Positions 10,068 through 20,479 of a stretch of DNA of 64,000 bases are shown here, one piece after another. The DNA is taken from positions 186,001 through 250,000 of the forward strand of contig JAJEKV010000310.1 of assembly GCA_021234155.1 (NCBI GenBank), read 5' to 3'. The stretch is from Isoetes taiwanensis (lineage: Eukaryota > Streptophyta > Lycopodiopsida > Isoetales > Isoetaceae). The notes beneath the pieces are model-generated. The model worked only from the letters and a program-made list of their open reading frames with translations. It ran no database searches and was not told the DNA's origin. Numbering within the stretch: position 1 is the stretch's first letter; each line of letters opens with the position of its first letter. A program made the position numbers and the translations under genes.

Positions 10068-12461
10068 TTACCATTTCTGGAGAAGTTGCTTGATCTCCTT
10101 AGCTGTTGCTTTCATGCTAGACTTTTTTGATTTGGTTGCAAGAGCAACCCACTCATCACATTGTTGTTCTATATCAAATCTTTTATGCTGAAAATGCTCG
10201 TAAATAACTTGCTCAAATAAAAATTCTGGGGACCGAAGAGCTCCTAAAATTGCAACCGATAAAGTGTTTGCTCTGTGCCGCATGTTTTCTGCTTCTGCAG
10301 CTGAATTAGAGCTAGAATGTTCGCGGCCAGGCTCATTGTAATATGGATCACTTACAAAAATTAAACTTTGAATTGACACCAGCACTTGTAACAAAGTAGA
10401 CTTACCTGGAAGCCAGCCTGGACCACTCCATGTCCCTAACAGACTTAGACAGACTTTTCCATCAGCATAAAGATTTGGGTTAAAACGCACTGCCCCACCC
10501 CCTGTTGTCAAAAACTGCACTTGAGGGGGAACGTGTGGGTAATCAGGAGGCAGGAGTATGTCAAAAATAAAAATCCCATTTGCATATGGTGTCCCACATG
10601 GACCAATAATCAATGCTTTCAGGACATCCATCCGTTCTTCATCTACACATAAATGGATGCTTGATTCCCATTCCAGGGGCAATGTAGTGGCAAGGGACGC
10701 AATTTCTTTCGAAATATGGAGCACTCGCTTATGATTGTGTATGCCTCTACTATCAATTGCTAATGATCCTGTGTTACCCAGAACATTGTTATTAAAATAG
10801 TGATTATATCCTCCATCTTTTCTGCGCATGGATACGAGTCTGAATTGTAGGGTCTTAAGCTTCTCCACATAGGAACTGCGCTTTGCAGACTCTCCAATTG
10901 ATGAGATTGTTTTACCCAGATGTGCTTCTGATGCAGATAAGCTTTCATAGCAGTCGGAAAGCTCCCTTGCAAGACCTACGTCAACCTCAACAACCTCATC
11001 CTTGACATTGACATTGTGGAGCATGACTTTGGACTGCTTATATATATTTTCCATCTTCTGAAGCAGCAGGTTATTGCTCTTTCCATCTCCACATGGTTTT
11101 CTTAACAAAGCAGTACAAAGTTCTTTCTGGTGCTTCAGGTTATTCAGGAAATCAACGAACTTGAAATAGAGCGCACTCCTCTCAGAAATGTCAAGCATAG
11201 AGTCATTGGCAGCCAGATATAAAAGAACTTGCTGTACAATATCCTTCCAACATAATAGACCGAAAATAGACGCGGGGATATCATCCTTGAAAACATTTAT
11301 AAAAAAATCCAATGCCTTCACCACTCTTTTATCTATTTCTCCTTCGGCTTTCTTGCTATCATCCTTCCATAGCGACGCATTATGTTTTGTTTCCCCAGAT
11401 CCAGCCCCACAAAATCCAGTACCTTTTGCCCAAACACAAGAGCCTCCAAATCCTGTTCCCTTTGGCCGAATTTGTTTACCTTCAATTACAACATTTCTGG
11501 CACGCAAGTTGGGACTATGGGCATTTCCCTTCTCCTCTTGACGTCCCACTATGTTATAGGCACTATAGGCCTCATTAAGAGCAGTGACTGTCTTAAAGAT
11601 TTCAAAATGTTTCTCCTCACAGTTGTGGCGAATTGTTCCTTGTGCGTTCTTACCATCTCTTAGAACTGGAAATTGCACTCCACATAGACCACACCAAGCA
11701 CCATCACAGGTAACACAAACCCAAACAGGCATAGGCAATTGATCCTCCCAGCCAATTGCATCAAGTAGTAGTTTGACATTCCGTTTGGCTTGTACATATT
11801 TTGTAACTACAGACCTTACATCAAGAGCCTGAAGCAGTTCAGCCGATGTCAGCATTTTCACCTTTGTTGCCAAAATTGCAGAGGGGATTTCCTGATTGCA
11901 CATTCCATTTTTGCAAATAATACGAGAGCTCTTATTCAGAACGGGAGCATACAAATCCTCATAGCACGAAGCAAACATTGTTGTGTATGCCCTAAATTGA
12001 TCAGACCCTAAAATAGTTGAAGCCTCATTACTTCTGAGCTCTGCAGTGCAACCCTTAAAAGGACACAAGAGAAATAACCTCTGCTTTGCGGTTTCAATTT
12101 GCAACAAGAGATTGTCTTTTAAACACCCGACACAGAATTTATGTCGACATCTTGTTGTAAAAAGAAAGTCCTCATCAACAGCATTCATGCATAATCCACA
12201 AATTTCTACAACATCCAAATCAATGATATCTATTTTGCAAGGGGCGTCTACCTGTGTAACAGGGAGGTTTATATCTCCAGTTATGCTGAAGCTTTTCTTG
12301 CTAAGTGTTGCAGAACCGCAACATTCATCATTTGCGTCATCATCAAGTATGATTATGGGTACTTTGCCATTCTGATTGAAGTGCCGCTTACGCTTTTTTT
12401 GCCCAGGGTCTGGAGGGTCGAAAAATCCTTCGTCTCCATCGCCGTGCACAGACATAGTCAT
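10068..12461 (-). CDS. RING/IBR zinc-finger and BIRC6-like E2 ubiquitin-conjugating fusion protein
   Basis: An intact single-exon gene of 797 residues. The N-terminal part holds a RING-like finger (C88, C91, C105, H107, C110, C113, C133, C138). An IBR-like finger follows (C183, C188, C249, C252, C257, C260, H279, C281), with a long insert between its halves. No RING2 with its catalytic cysteine is seen. After a helical middle region, residues about 575-760 form a UBC fold with RFNPNLYADGKVCLSLLGTW: C671 is the expected active-site cysteine and NPN replaces HPN. The following SIQSLIFVSDPYYNEPGRE is typical of the large BIRC6/UBE2O/UBE2Z-type E2s. The protein should accept ubiquitin from E1 and may choose its own substrate, acting as a combined E2/E3. 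A short basic segment (KKRKRH, 22-27) could be a nuclear signal. The ATG at 12461 is the first in frame. The combination, not the individual domains, is unusual. Confidence 0.9.
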   Translation of the reverse strand: MTMSVHGDGDEGFFDPPDPGQKKRKRHFNQNGKVPIIILDDDANDECCGSATLSKKSFSITGDINLPVTQVDAPCKIDIIDLDVVEICGLCMNAVDEDFLFTTRCRHKFCVGCLKDNLLLQIETAKQRLFLLCPFKGCTAELRSNEASTILGSDQFRAYTTMFASCYEDLYAPVLNKSSRIICKNGMCNQEIPSAILATKVKMLTSAELLQALDVRSVVTKYVQAKRNVKLLLDAIGWEDQLPMPVWVCVTCDGAWCGLCGVQFPVLRDGKNAQGTIRHNCEEKHFEIFKTVTALNEAYSAYNIVGRQEEKGNAHSPNLRARNVVIEGKQIRPKGTGFGGSCVWAKGTGFCGAGSGETKHNASLWKDDSKKAEGEIDKRVVKALDFFINVFKDDIPASIFGLLCWKDIVQQVLLYLAANDSMLDISERSALYFKFVDFLNNLKHQKELCTALLRKPCGDGKSNNLLLQKMENIYKQSKVMLHNVNVKDEVVEVDVGLARELSDCYESLSASEAHLGKTISSIGESAKRSSYVEKLKTLQFRLVSMRRKDGGYNHYFNNNVLGNTGSLAIDSRGIHNHKRVLHISKEIASLATTLPLEWESSIHLCVDEERMDVLKALIIGPCGTPYANGIFIFDILLPPDYPHVPPQVQFLTTGGGAVRFNPNLYADGKVCLSLLGTWSGPGWLPGKSTLLQVLVSIQSLIFVSDPYYNEPGREHSSSNSAAEAENMRHRANTLSVAILGALRSPEFLFEQVIYEHFQHKRFDIEQQCDEWVALATKSKKSSMKATAKEIKQLLQKW

Positions 12462-13244
12462 TCTTCCCGGTTCGCGCCAAAGCTTTTTACTCTGATGGCA
12501 AAAGCGTTAAAAAACGTAACAAGTATAAAGACCTTCACTTGCACTTCAAGACTACACTTTCCCCCGCTTCGTCATCAATGGTTTCTTTTCTATTTTAGAT
12601 TGTGGGTTTTTTTTGGGAAAATTTCAAAAATAACCCATTGCCACTAGAGTGAGCTCCATCTTTTTTGCATATTAAAATAAAATGAAAGGGTATTTTCCCT
12701 TTAATAATTTCTCGAAAAGCTATAACGTTTGCAATTGGAGGTTGGCGTACATTTAGAACATAAGGTCCTCATCAAGGATTTCTGCCACTATAACCTCTTG
12801 GGCATCTTCGATTTCAATTGCCCCAGCTTCTTCTCAATCAATCAACATCTGCTGGTAACTCACTTTTGATCAGCCTTAAATTAGTGTGAGCCCTGAAATT
12901 CTTGACCACATTCCTTGCATTTCACCTGAAACACTCCATGAGACTTCTCTTCTATAACCTCAAAATATTGCCATTCAATTGCGTTTTTTTAAAGGTTCAG
13001 TTCCGCACATGCGGAAACCATTTTCTTTCCCTAATGTCAATGTTTTCTGTGACTTAAATTGCAGGGCCTTCTCTTCGGCAAATGGAGGAGGATGCTACTG
13101 CTTGCATGTGGGGTGAAGACATAGCAAAAAGCCAAAAAAAAGTGTCTGGTTTGTGTGTGGAAAGCAAAAAAGTTGTGTGGTTTTCTTCTGTAATTCGGCT
13201 TGACATTGCTTTGAATGCGTGCATCTGCATACTGCATGAGAATA
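12462..13244. other. Probable promoter side and spacer
   Basis: This holds the upstream region of the RING/IBR-E2 gene (minus strand) and AT-rich spacer. A plus-strand open stretch at 13082-13378 begins MEEDATACMWGED but resembles no family I know and runs into a SINE-like segment. I see no other feature. Confidence 0.35.
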
Positions 13245-13335
13245 GCCCCCAACCCTTTAGGGGGAGGACATACCTCTGGGTTGCGCTTTGCGCAAGGGGT
13301 TCGATTCCCCTGGCCTGTTTGTGTGCTATGGTTTT
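13245..13335 (+). mobile_element. tRNA-derived SINE-like segment
   Basis: GGGGTTCGATTCCCC (13297-13311) is a perfect T-arm with a box B (GGTTCGATTCC). Just 5' lies a hairpin TGCGCTTTGCGCA, in the place of an anticodon arm. Box A is not convincing and there is no complete tRNA fold. It is more likely a SINE head or tRNA relic than a working tRNA gene. Confidence 0.4.
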
Positions 13336-13430
13336 TGTGCGCTGGATCAGGGAGGTGGAGGAAGGCAGGCTTTACTAAGAAGCCAAGTTTGAAGATATAT
13401 GGTGACCAAGCACACAACACCTGTAAAAGC

Positions 13431-14040
13431 ACCTGAACCTCAAAACGTGATAATGGTGTTTATTGACATGAGAAGGTACACCACTGTCTGGGATGTAAAG
13501 AAATATCTGGACCTCTTCAACAGGATAAGGTCTATCACATTGTCATATTTTTGAGGTCAGATCAACTTCCCAATTGCTTATATAGCCAAAGTCAGGTGCA
13601 AGGTAGTTCACATGTATCGATTGGTGCTTATGAAGAGCAGGGTTAGGTAAGCAAGAAAATGGTTAAGGAGTTCTAGTACTACGTCACGTATGTTACCATT
13701 AAAAGAAGTGAGGCTCGTGTGATTCCCTTGCAGCCTAGAACTCAAATTGACACAAGTGAACAACGCCCCGAAAAGCACTCCCATTCCAAAACATGAAATT
13801 ACAGGCAACGAGGAGCAGGATGAAAAATTATACATGATGTACTTCACAGGCAAGCCTAAGTATTCTTGGGCAAACATGGATGGTGACTTTGTTCTGAAAA
13901 GTCAAGCCAAAACCTCTTATATTTACCACATAGTTAATGAATTAGTTCCTACTGATGGGACAATTCTTGATTTTTTCTCAGCAGGTACAGCCTCTAGGGT
14001 GGCTTTGAAACAAGGAAAACGGAGTGTGTCCTTCGACTAA
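13431..14040 (+). pseudogene. Decayed DNA-methyltransferase-like protein
   Basis: The end of the frame (13747-14040) reads YFTGKPKYSWANMDGDF, then TILDFFSAGTASRVALKQG, then SVSFD. The DFFSxGTxxxxAL element resembles motif I (S-adenosylmethionine binding) of N6-adenine/N4-cytosine DNA methyltransferases of the permuted type, where motif I comes last. Upstream, frames 13440-13740 continue the same protein in pieces (VWDVKKYLDLFNRIRS; then YYVTYVTIKRSEARVIPLQP), separated by stops and frameshifts. The catalytic (D/N/S)PP(Y/W) motif is not preserved; its likely place near 13455-13485 reads VFIDMRRYTTVWD. It is broken, so not active as given. The fold assignment rests on one motif plus general pattern and should be tested by profile search. 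Confidence 0.5.
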
Positions 14041-14737
14041 ACTATGTTGTTTCCTGTTTTTGGAAAGTTGGAGAAGATGGCACGGCCGAGCCCCCATGTG
14101 GAGGAAGAAAAAAAATATAGAGGATGACCAAGTGGATACGGATCAGCCCGATGTTAATATTACTCAGCATACGGATTTGACTAATCTGAATGACATGTTG
14201 GACAAGTTAGATGCCAAAAGCTATGAAGAGAGACTTGCAAAAGCTAGAGCCCTCATTGAAGGAACTAAAAAGAAATGCCAAGAGCTTGATCCAAAGTTCG
14301 AGAAACTAGAATTATTAAATCAACAACTTGATGCAGCATTGCCCCCTCTCACAGGGAAATCAGTCGAGGAACACACTTGCTCGACATTTGAATATACAGG
14401 ATCTGATCAGCTCGAGAATGAAGACGAGGCAAGGAACGGTAACAGAAAATGTTTAAAGAAGAATGGCAGTCCTGAATTTAGCCACTTACTACAGCGTGAA
14501 TTGTTGGGAGATACAGATAAACCACGATTCTATTATTTTGAAATTATTCCACTGTTCATTTTGTTTTACCTCGGGGTTTTTTCCTATGTTTTGAGCAAGA
14601 AATTTTGTCCTGTAGTTTTTTTTGAATATGAATTGGTGGCAATATTGCATCATTTATTGAGTGTGTTAGAAATTAGTGACAACAAAACCAAGGCAAAAAA
14701 GTATAGTGTAGACTGGAAAGGGTCAAGGCCAAACTAA
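14041..14737 (+). pseudogene. Acidic, helix-rich reading frame of unknown function
   Basis: From about 14086 an open frame encodes a charged, probably coiled-coil segment: MLDKLDAKSYEERLAKARAL followed by EGTKKKCQELDPKFEKLELL. It ends in a hydrophobic stretch (IIPLFILFYLGVFSYVL) and a stop at 14737. It directly follows the methyltransferase-like relic and may be part of the same gene, read through an intron or frameshift. I do not recognise a family. The hydrophobic end may be read-through of non-coding sequence. Confidence 0.35.
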
Positions 14738-14849
14738 TTTTGCATTAAAAAACATATTGTATATTCATATAAATTATGTACATGTACAAGTATTTTTACA
14801 AATGAAAGTACATTTTCTTGATAGTAATTTTTACAAACGGATCATAGTC

Positions 14850-15960
14850 CGTAGGGTTTGCTTTTTCTTGCAAATGGGTCTAACACTCGTGAAAGGTGCA
14901 ATTGTAGAGGCGATATGAGGGACTCAAACATCTCAGTAGTGTTTCACGACACCCAATTCTCTTCATCTACATTATTTGGGTGCCATGTCGGAGGATTTAT
15001 CTTTGTTCACGTTCAAGCAACATTTGATGGAGTCATCATCCACCAAACATATCGCTCTTCCTGGAAATCCTTCTATCACCTCCAAGGCCTCATGTATATT
15101 CTTGATGAAGATATTCTTTGCTCCATGTTGTGGTCTAATTTAACAATCCCACAATTATCTTGATCTAATATAATATAGAAATCAAAGTTCTTCAGCTACG
15201 GAACAACTTCTTTAATTTCTAATATATTGTTTCGCAAACATGGATGACCATATTCCAATGTTTGGCTCGTTCTTCAGATGGCTCAACAATTTGTGAACAC
15301 CAGGTCTTGGATACACCCATTTGGTCTTTGTCTCTAAAACCTCTCCAGAAAAGGAGGTCCAGCACGGTACTCTGCCTTGGAGAATGACTTGATAAGAACT
15401 CAATTCACTTCGAAGAGAATAAGTTTGTTATTATTTGAAGTAGTCTCCTCTCTGCACAATGCATATTTCAAGTTAACAAATTTTTTTGATACTTAAGAAT
15501 AATACAATCGTGCTACGCGCGAGACATGCTAAATAAATGATCTATATAAAAAAAATCCATATGACTTACTCTTTTGTGGGTGAAGTCGCCTTTTCTCCAT
15601 CCTAGATGTCCTATCTTCTTCTTCATCTCTGATAGGACTATGGTCAATTTGTTCAGGAAGGACAAAAGTATTCTGTATATCTGGTTCCTGTAGATTTACC
15701 TCAAGAATTTTCTCCTCTTCTGATAAGGCCTTTGCCAACTTCTCCTGAGTCTGTGGATCCATGATTGGTGGCGACTTTGGTGGTGGACTTCGTGATTCAG
15801 TTTCACTTTCTTCTGAAGCGGACTCCTCATCAAAGACAGTTTCTTCTGAAGTGTCATCCTCTGCATCCTCCTTCTCAGACTCTTGCTCTGCCTCCTTCTT
15901 TGTTCTCTCCCTATTTGAATCGTTTTGACCTTGCCGATTCTCCCTCTATGCTTGCTTCCC
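14850..15960 (-). pseudogene. FCP1/NLI-interacting-factor-like phosphatase, broken
   Basis: FCP1-like HAD phosphatases dephosphorylate serine residues, classically on the RNA polymerase II tail. On the minus strand, an upstream part (about 15960-15530) is very acidic and Ser/Glu-rich (DDTSEETVFDEESASEESET), then MDPQTQEKLAKALSEEEKIL. After a gap or intron, 15403-15212 carries the family segment KWVYPRPGVHKLLSHLKNEP, then IGIWSSM. Further pieces down to about 14850 read ICLVDDDSIKC, WHPNNVDEEN and LDPFARKSKPYGL. The N-terminal catalytic DxDG/T motif is degraded (only VLDLLFW remains near 15365), and there are frameshifts, so this copy cannot be active. It lies between the methyltransferase-like and DUF7869-like relics, on the opposite strand. 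Confidence 0.6.
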
Positions 15961-16592
15961 TTGATATGTCAGATGATGCTTCTCCACATCAGGATAATAC
16001 TGACGTAAACTCTTCTACGCGCTTTCGCTGGCAACCCAAACTTTGAACTTTTCTGCCATTGGCTAGAGCTTCACGCCCAACCCTACTATTGACAAAGTAG
16101 TCACAGACTAAGCCTCCCTTGGGCACAAATGTATCACGAGGTAGAAAGCCAAGTTCGAGCTTAGTCTGCAGACTTGTTCATCGACAGATGCCAGCCAGAG
16201 GGGCTTGGAACTCGATCCTTGGTTGCAGGGAGTTGCAATGGCCTCTGCTAGAAGTTATCCTGATACATATAAGGTTGTCATCCACCTTATATGGGTCCCA
16301 GAGCATGGTGTTTATGAAGTTAAGAGAGTGACCATGCCACCTGCTCATGATGAGCCTGGTTGGTGAAAGAATTGTCCTCTTCTTTTGTAACTACCATGGT
16401 TTTTTGTTGTTGAATAAAAAGTCGCCTACATCCAGGCAAGAACTTGATTTGAAGTGACTCTGTAGTAGTTTTTTGGGTTAATTAACTAAATGTAATATGT
16501 ATAGTAAATCTAACTATGAAATACAGTTGACAAATTGTGAAAGTAAAAAAGTTTTTTATTCCAAAAAATATATACAAGGAGCTTTATAAAAG

Positions 16593-17209
16593 CTATTCTG
16601 GTAAGACTGGTAGCAGTGGTGCAGGATCAATAATTAGTGTCCTCTGTACAATGTAATCTAGTCTATCTGGATCCAGGTTTGTCATCATCAGTAGGCAGTT
16701 CATTTTGGCCTCCAGCATTCCTGAATGGTGGGTCCTCAAACTCTCTAACAAGTCTTTTTGTCCAGGTTTCAGGATTAAGAAATGGCTCAAAACAAATCTA
16801 ATGCCAATACATGCGGTTTGCATGGAGGACTATACGCAATCTGCGCATTAAACTCGGCTTCTGTTAAGCCTGCCACTTGCGGCACTGCACTTCCACATCC
16901 ATCTCTCTCCTCAGAGACAGGGAGGAGATGGTCGAACTTCTTCACCAACCTGTTGAAATCCCTAAACAGTGTTGCTTCCGGGATATCTCTATGAAGTGCC
17001 CTGTCCCAGGCTTTGGTGAGGCTCAAGGCCAAACCTCGCTCGTGCACATGACCACGGTTGGTAGCATCGACATGCACCAAACCGATTCCATAACCCATTG
17101 ACCTAAAAAAAACTGCAGAGATTGAAATGACGAAATGATATTTGTACTGATTCAACAAATACGAAATTGAAAATGTGCTACGAAATGGGATATCTGGTGA
17201 CGTGTCCAA
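16593..17209 (-). pseudogene. Unknown helical protein, broken by one frameshift
   Basis: The minus strand is open from about 17100 to 16787 (SLTKAWDRALHRDIPEATLF, then VKKFDHLLPVSEERDGCG) and continues after a frameshift near 16790 as HFLILKPGQKDLLESLRTHH, ending in LIIDPAPLLPVLPE with a stop at 16593. Composition looks like real protein. I do not recognise the family. Its orientation matches the FCP1-like relic downstream, so it may be another exon of that gene or a separate gene of the same element. Confidence 0.4.
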
Positions 17210-17400
17210 ATGGAATACTTTTATATGAGTCGCCCCAGCGCGACATATCTGTATTTGGTGAATTAATATAATTTTCTTATGTATTTTATAAAATTATGGT
17301 CCATACGTGTCGCGCGCACTGTCGCGCGTAGCGTGGTGTAGGCATTGTATAAATATTTCATTTATTGTTATTGCATACAATACTATGTTTTCCTCAACCT
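17210..17400. promoter_or_regulatory. Possible divergent promoter region
   Basis: This spacer separates minus-strand frames (ending at about 17209) from plus-strand frames (from about 17430). It contains GC-rich CGCG-repeated words (GTGTCGCGCGCACTGTCGCGCG near 17299-17320, given here as a composition note) and a TATA-like TATAAATAT at about 17348. The layout suggests a shared promoter, but nothing proves transcription. Confidence 0.25.
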
Positions 17401-19863
17401 TTCTTCTAATTTTCAGATTTCTCATGAAGTTACTGCTGGGAAACCCTGTGACCAAGAACCTCGAGCATAGAAGAATGATGCTGATTACATGGATGTGGAA
17501 GAGATTAATACAAATAAGAATGAAGAGCCACCTGAAGCAAATGCAGAAAATATTAAAAACCCAGCTGGAGCGAATGAGGAAAGAAGAACGATGGTTTTCA
17601 GATTAACATGGAAGGATGAGAAAGTGATTTTGCATCATTAAATTGCAATAGAGGAATTGTTGGTGAAGGTGTGCTTATACTATGGGATCCTATACCTTTG
17701 CTATAATGGATGGGGCTATTGGTGATGACTTTGTGAGAGTCTCCATTTCCTCAATACAACTTTATAACGGTGTTGTTGAGCTGAAAGGACAAACACTGCT
17801 ATGCTTGCAATAATATCAACAATGGTTTAGAGTTTTGACCTTGTTGCTTTCGGCCGATGGACTCCATTGAGATAATAGGAAAAGGGATGCTTTAAAGAAT
17901 TGAGCTTGTTGGAGAAAATAATGTAGTGGTGGATGAAAATGACATTCCTTCCATACCTCCTTTGGATGTATCCATACCAGAAAGAAGGGCCTACAACTTC
18001 TTAAAGAGGAAGAAGAGGAAGGAAAGGTCGGGATTGTGAAAGATACTAACAAGCTGCAGTTGAAGAGACCATGCAAGCCGTCGAGGAGGGGGGATTGTGG
18101 TTGCCCCAACAAGCTGCTTTGGTAGATTCACGATTGAAAGAACTTGTGGAAGCCCGATCAATCTACAAGGAGAAAACTCATGACGCTAGAAAAACTTATA
18201 TTTAAAATATCATAGAACATGCATTTGGGCCGTCACCTGATGTCAGGAACATGGGATTTCCTATTGGTGGGAAATGGATATGCAGTCAGTGCAGTGACAA
18301 CCATACTAGGTATTTCAGCCTCTACATGGTGACAATTAACATGGAACCAACAGAGGGGGGGCTCAAATAGGTTGGCATGGTAATCGGGAAAGGCGAGGAC
18401 AACCCCTGTGGTGCTTTTCGAGTTTATTCGAGAAGTTTGTTAACTATCATCGAGAGTATGCCTCACAAAAAGTGCGGGTTGATGAAGAGAGATACAGGAA
18501 AGTAGTTTGAATGTTGCCTGCATATTTCACACAAAAAGTGATTTTACAAATGATCAACAATCTTCTAGAGGAAATGGGTGTGGACAAGATTTCTGTCGGC
18601 CTTGAAAGAAGCTTCTGGAGTAAGCATTATTAGGATGTCAAAATAATGCAATATAACAACTTCTCAAAGTGCAATATATGCGTGGATTTGTTAGATAAGC
18701 TCCTAAGTGAAGCTTGAGGTGGAAAGATCAGCCGTTCGGAAGGAAATGAGAATTCACACGATGGAGCAAATGTCATGTCGATCAACATCTTTTTGGATGT
18801 GGAGATGTTTGTCTACAATGGAACCAGAAAATTTTCTATGCGTCATTCATGACAAGATGGATCAGCAAAAAACCTGTTTGTTCCAGTTTAGAGCTGTACC
18901 AAAGTCTGTTGCAAGGTCTTTTCCATTGCAAATATCTCTACCTCGATTCATAACTCATGGACAGGGAGCAATGCATCACGGTCATTTTACATTAAAATTA
19001 TGGGGTGATGGTCCAAACTTCCATGTTGGTAGCATTGCAAAAGCATTGCGCGATTTGGAACATGGTTTTAATGGAGATGTTCATTCTTGTAAGCCATTGC
19101 AACATCTTTTCAAGGCATTGCATGATACTGGTCCCATGAAACTAGAGGATTTGACCATAGGAAGGATGAATGAGCCAGCACGTTCAATTCATGTGAACCC
19201 AATACCGGGGCGCCGACCACCCAAGAAGCCACTCTTGCAACTTGACAATTGTGTTGGCCAGAATAAAAATAGATACTTGTTTGCATACTTCTCATATCTT
19301 ACATGGGTTGGAGTGTTTGAAATGGTCTATATTGGTTACTTGATGCCTGGCCACACTCACGAAGACATTGATGCAATGTTTGGGCATTATAGGATCAAAT
19401 TGCGGAAAAGTGGACGTCACCACCTATCCAGAGGCTTTTAGAGCTATTTAAGCGGTGTTCTTCACCTCCTCCTATTGGTTCATTGATACAAGAAGTCCCC
19501 GAAAGTGGAAAAAGAGTTCATAGAGGGTTATGCTCGGAAGACCTTATTGGGCATAGTGCTCCATTGCAATTTAGGTTTTGGGTGAAGAATGGAAAGCCAA
19601 TAATGCAATACAAGATGAGGGTGGAGATCCCGTGTGGAAACCAGAAGATAAGGATACATTGATTTGGAAAGAGGATGTCGCAGGTGAACCAATGGTGCCG
19701 ACGGGAGAGCTTAAAGCTATGAAACCATTAGGAGAAGTGAAGGACTGTGAACGGACTATGGAAGGGGTAATGGATTATATAAAGTATTGGGAGAAATCCT
19801 TAGTAGATAAACACATAGCACCAGAGAGAAGAGTGTGCAATGAAGCACTTGTAAATGATTGGA

Positions 19864-19946
19864 ATGAGATGTCCCAATCTGCCGACCAAGCACTCGATTT
19901 TACAGGCGTCGGATGAGATGTCCCAATCTGCCGACCAACCTGCCAT
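19864..19946 (+). repeat. Short direct repeat at the end of the DUF7869-like frame
   Basis: The word GAGATGTCCCAATCTGCCGA, extended by CCAA, occurs at about 19865-19888 and again at about 19915-19938, roughly 50 bases apart. It straddles the stop codon of the 19578-19916 frame, so it is a local tandem duplication that probably broke the reading frame. Confidence 0.75.
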
Positions 19947-20115
19947 TATGTAAAAAGGTTTGATTGCTCTGGGGGTGTTGGTCACTTCGATCGGCCAGTG
20001 ACATAGCAAAGCAGAGAAAGGATAAAGACTCGAGCAAGGATGGAAAGGAAGAAGAATATCGCAAACATGAAAAGTAAATTGGGCTGCGCCTCGAAACGAG
20101 AGATATTAAAGAATG

Positions 20116-20198
20116 ATAATTGTGGCAGGCATACAATTTGATCGTACGCTACGTCAGCAACCACGCCAGATAATGCCACGTGGCATGCCACAATTTAT
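20116..20198. repeat. Small foldback with 12-13 bp arms
   Basis: ATTGTGGCAGGCA near 20118 and its near reverse complement TGGCATGCCACAAT near 20182 bound an approximately 80-bp segment. It lies between two pieces of the DUF7869-like relic and may be an inserted mini-element. Confidence 0.4.
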
Positions 20199-20479
20199 TA
20201 ACTCTATTTGATAAGCTAATAAGCTAATAAGTTATTCGAAGTGGTTTGATCTTCCTGACTGGGATGCTTTCGAGGACATCAAGAGGCTACTTTGTGTCAG
20301 TTAGGCCTGATGATGAGGATTGTCCAATATGATTAAGGATTGCACTCATCGGGGTTAGCACCACCATGCCTGATGGGGTAGAGTTGCGTCCTGGATTTCA
20401 GATCAGTGATGATTTTAGTGGTACTATATCATAATCTAGGTATCACTATTTTGGTAATAATTATATATTCCAAACTTTT

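Noticed and set aside
13245-13335. Possible tRNA gene
   Set aside because: T-arm and an anticodon-like hairpin exist, but acceptor and D arms do not pair; better read as a SINE or relic.
13431-14040. Bacterial contamination as the source of the methyltransferase-like text
   Set aside because: It is broken, AT-rich, and embedded between plant-type repeats and a eukaryotic DUF7869-like gene, so an old resident sequence is more likely.
15765-16046. Plus-strand open frame, 93 codons
   Set aside because: It is the complement of the acidic region of the minus-strand FCP1-like relic.
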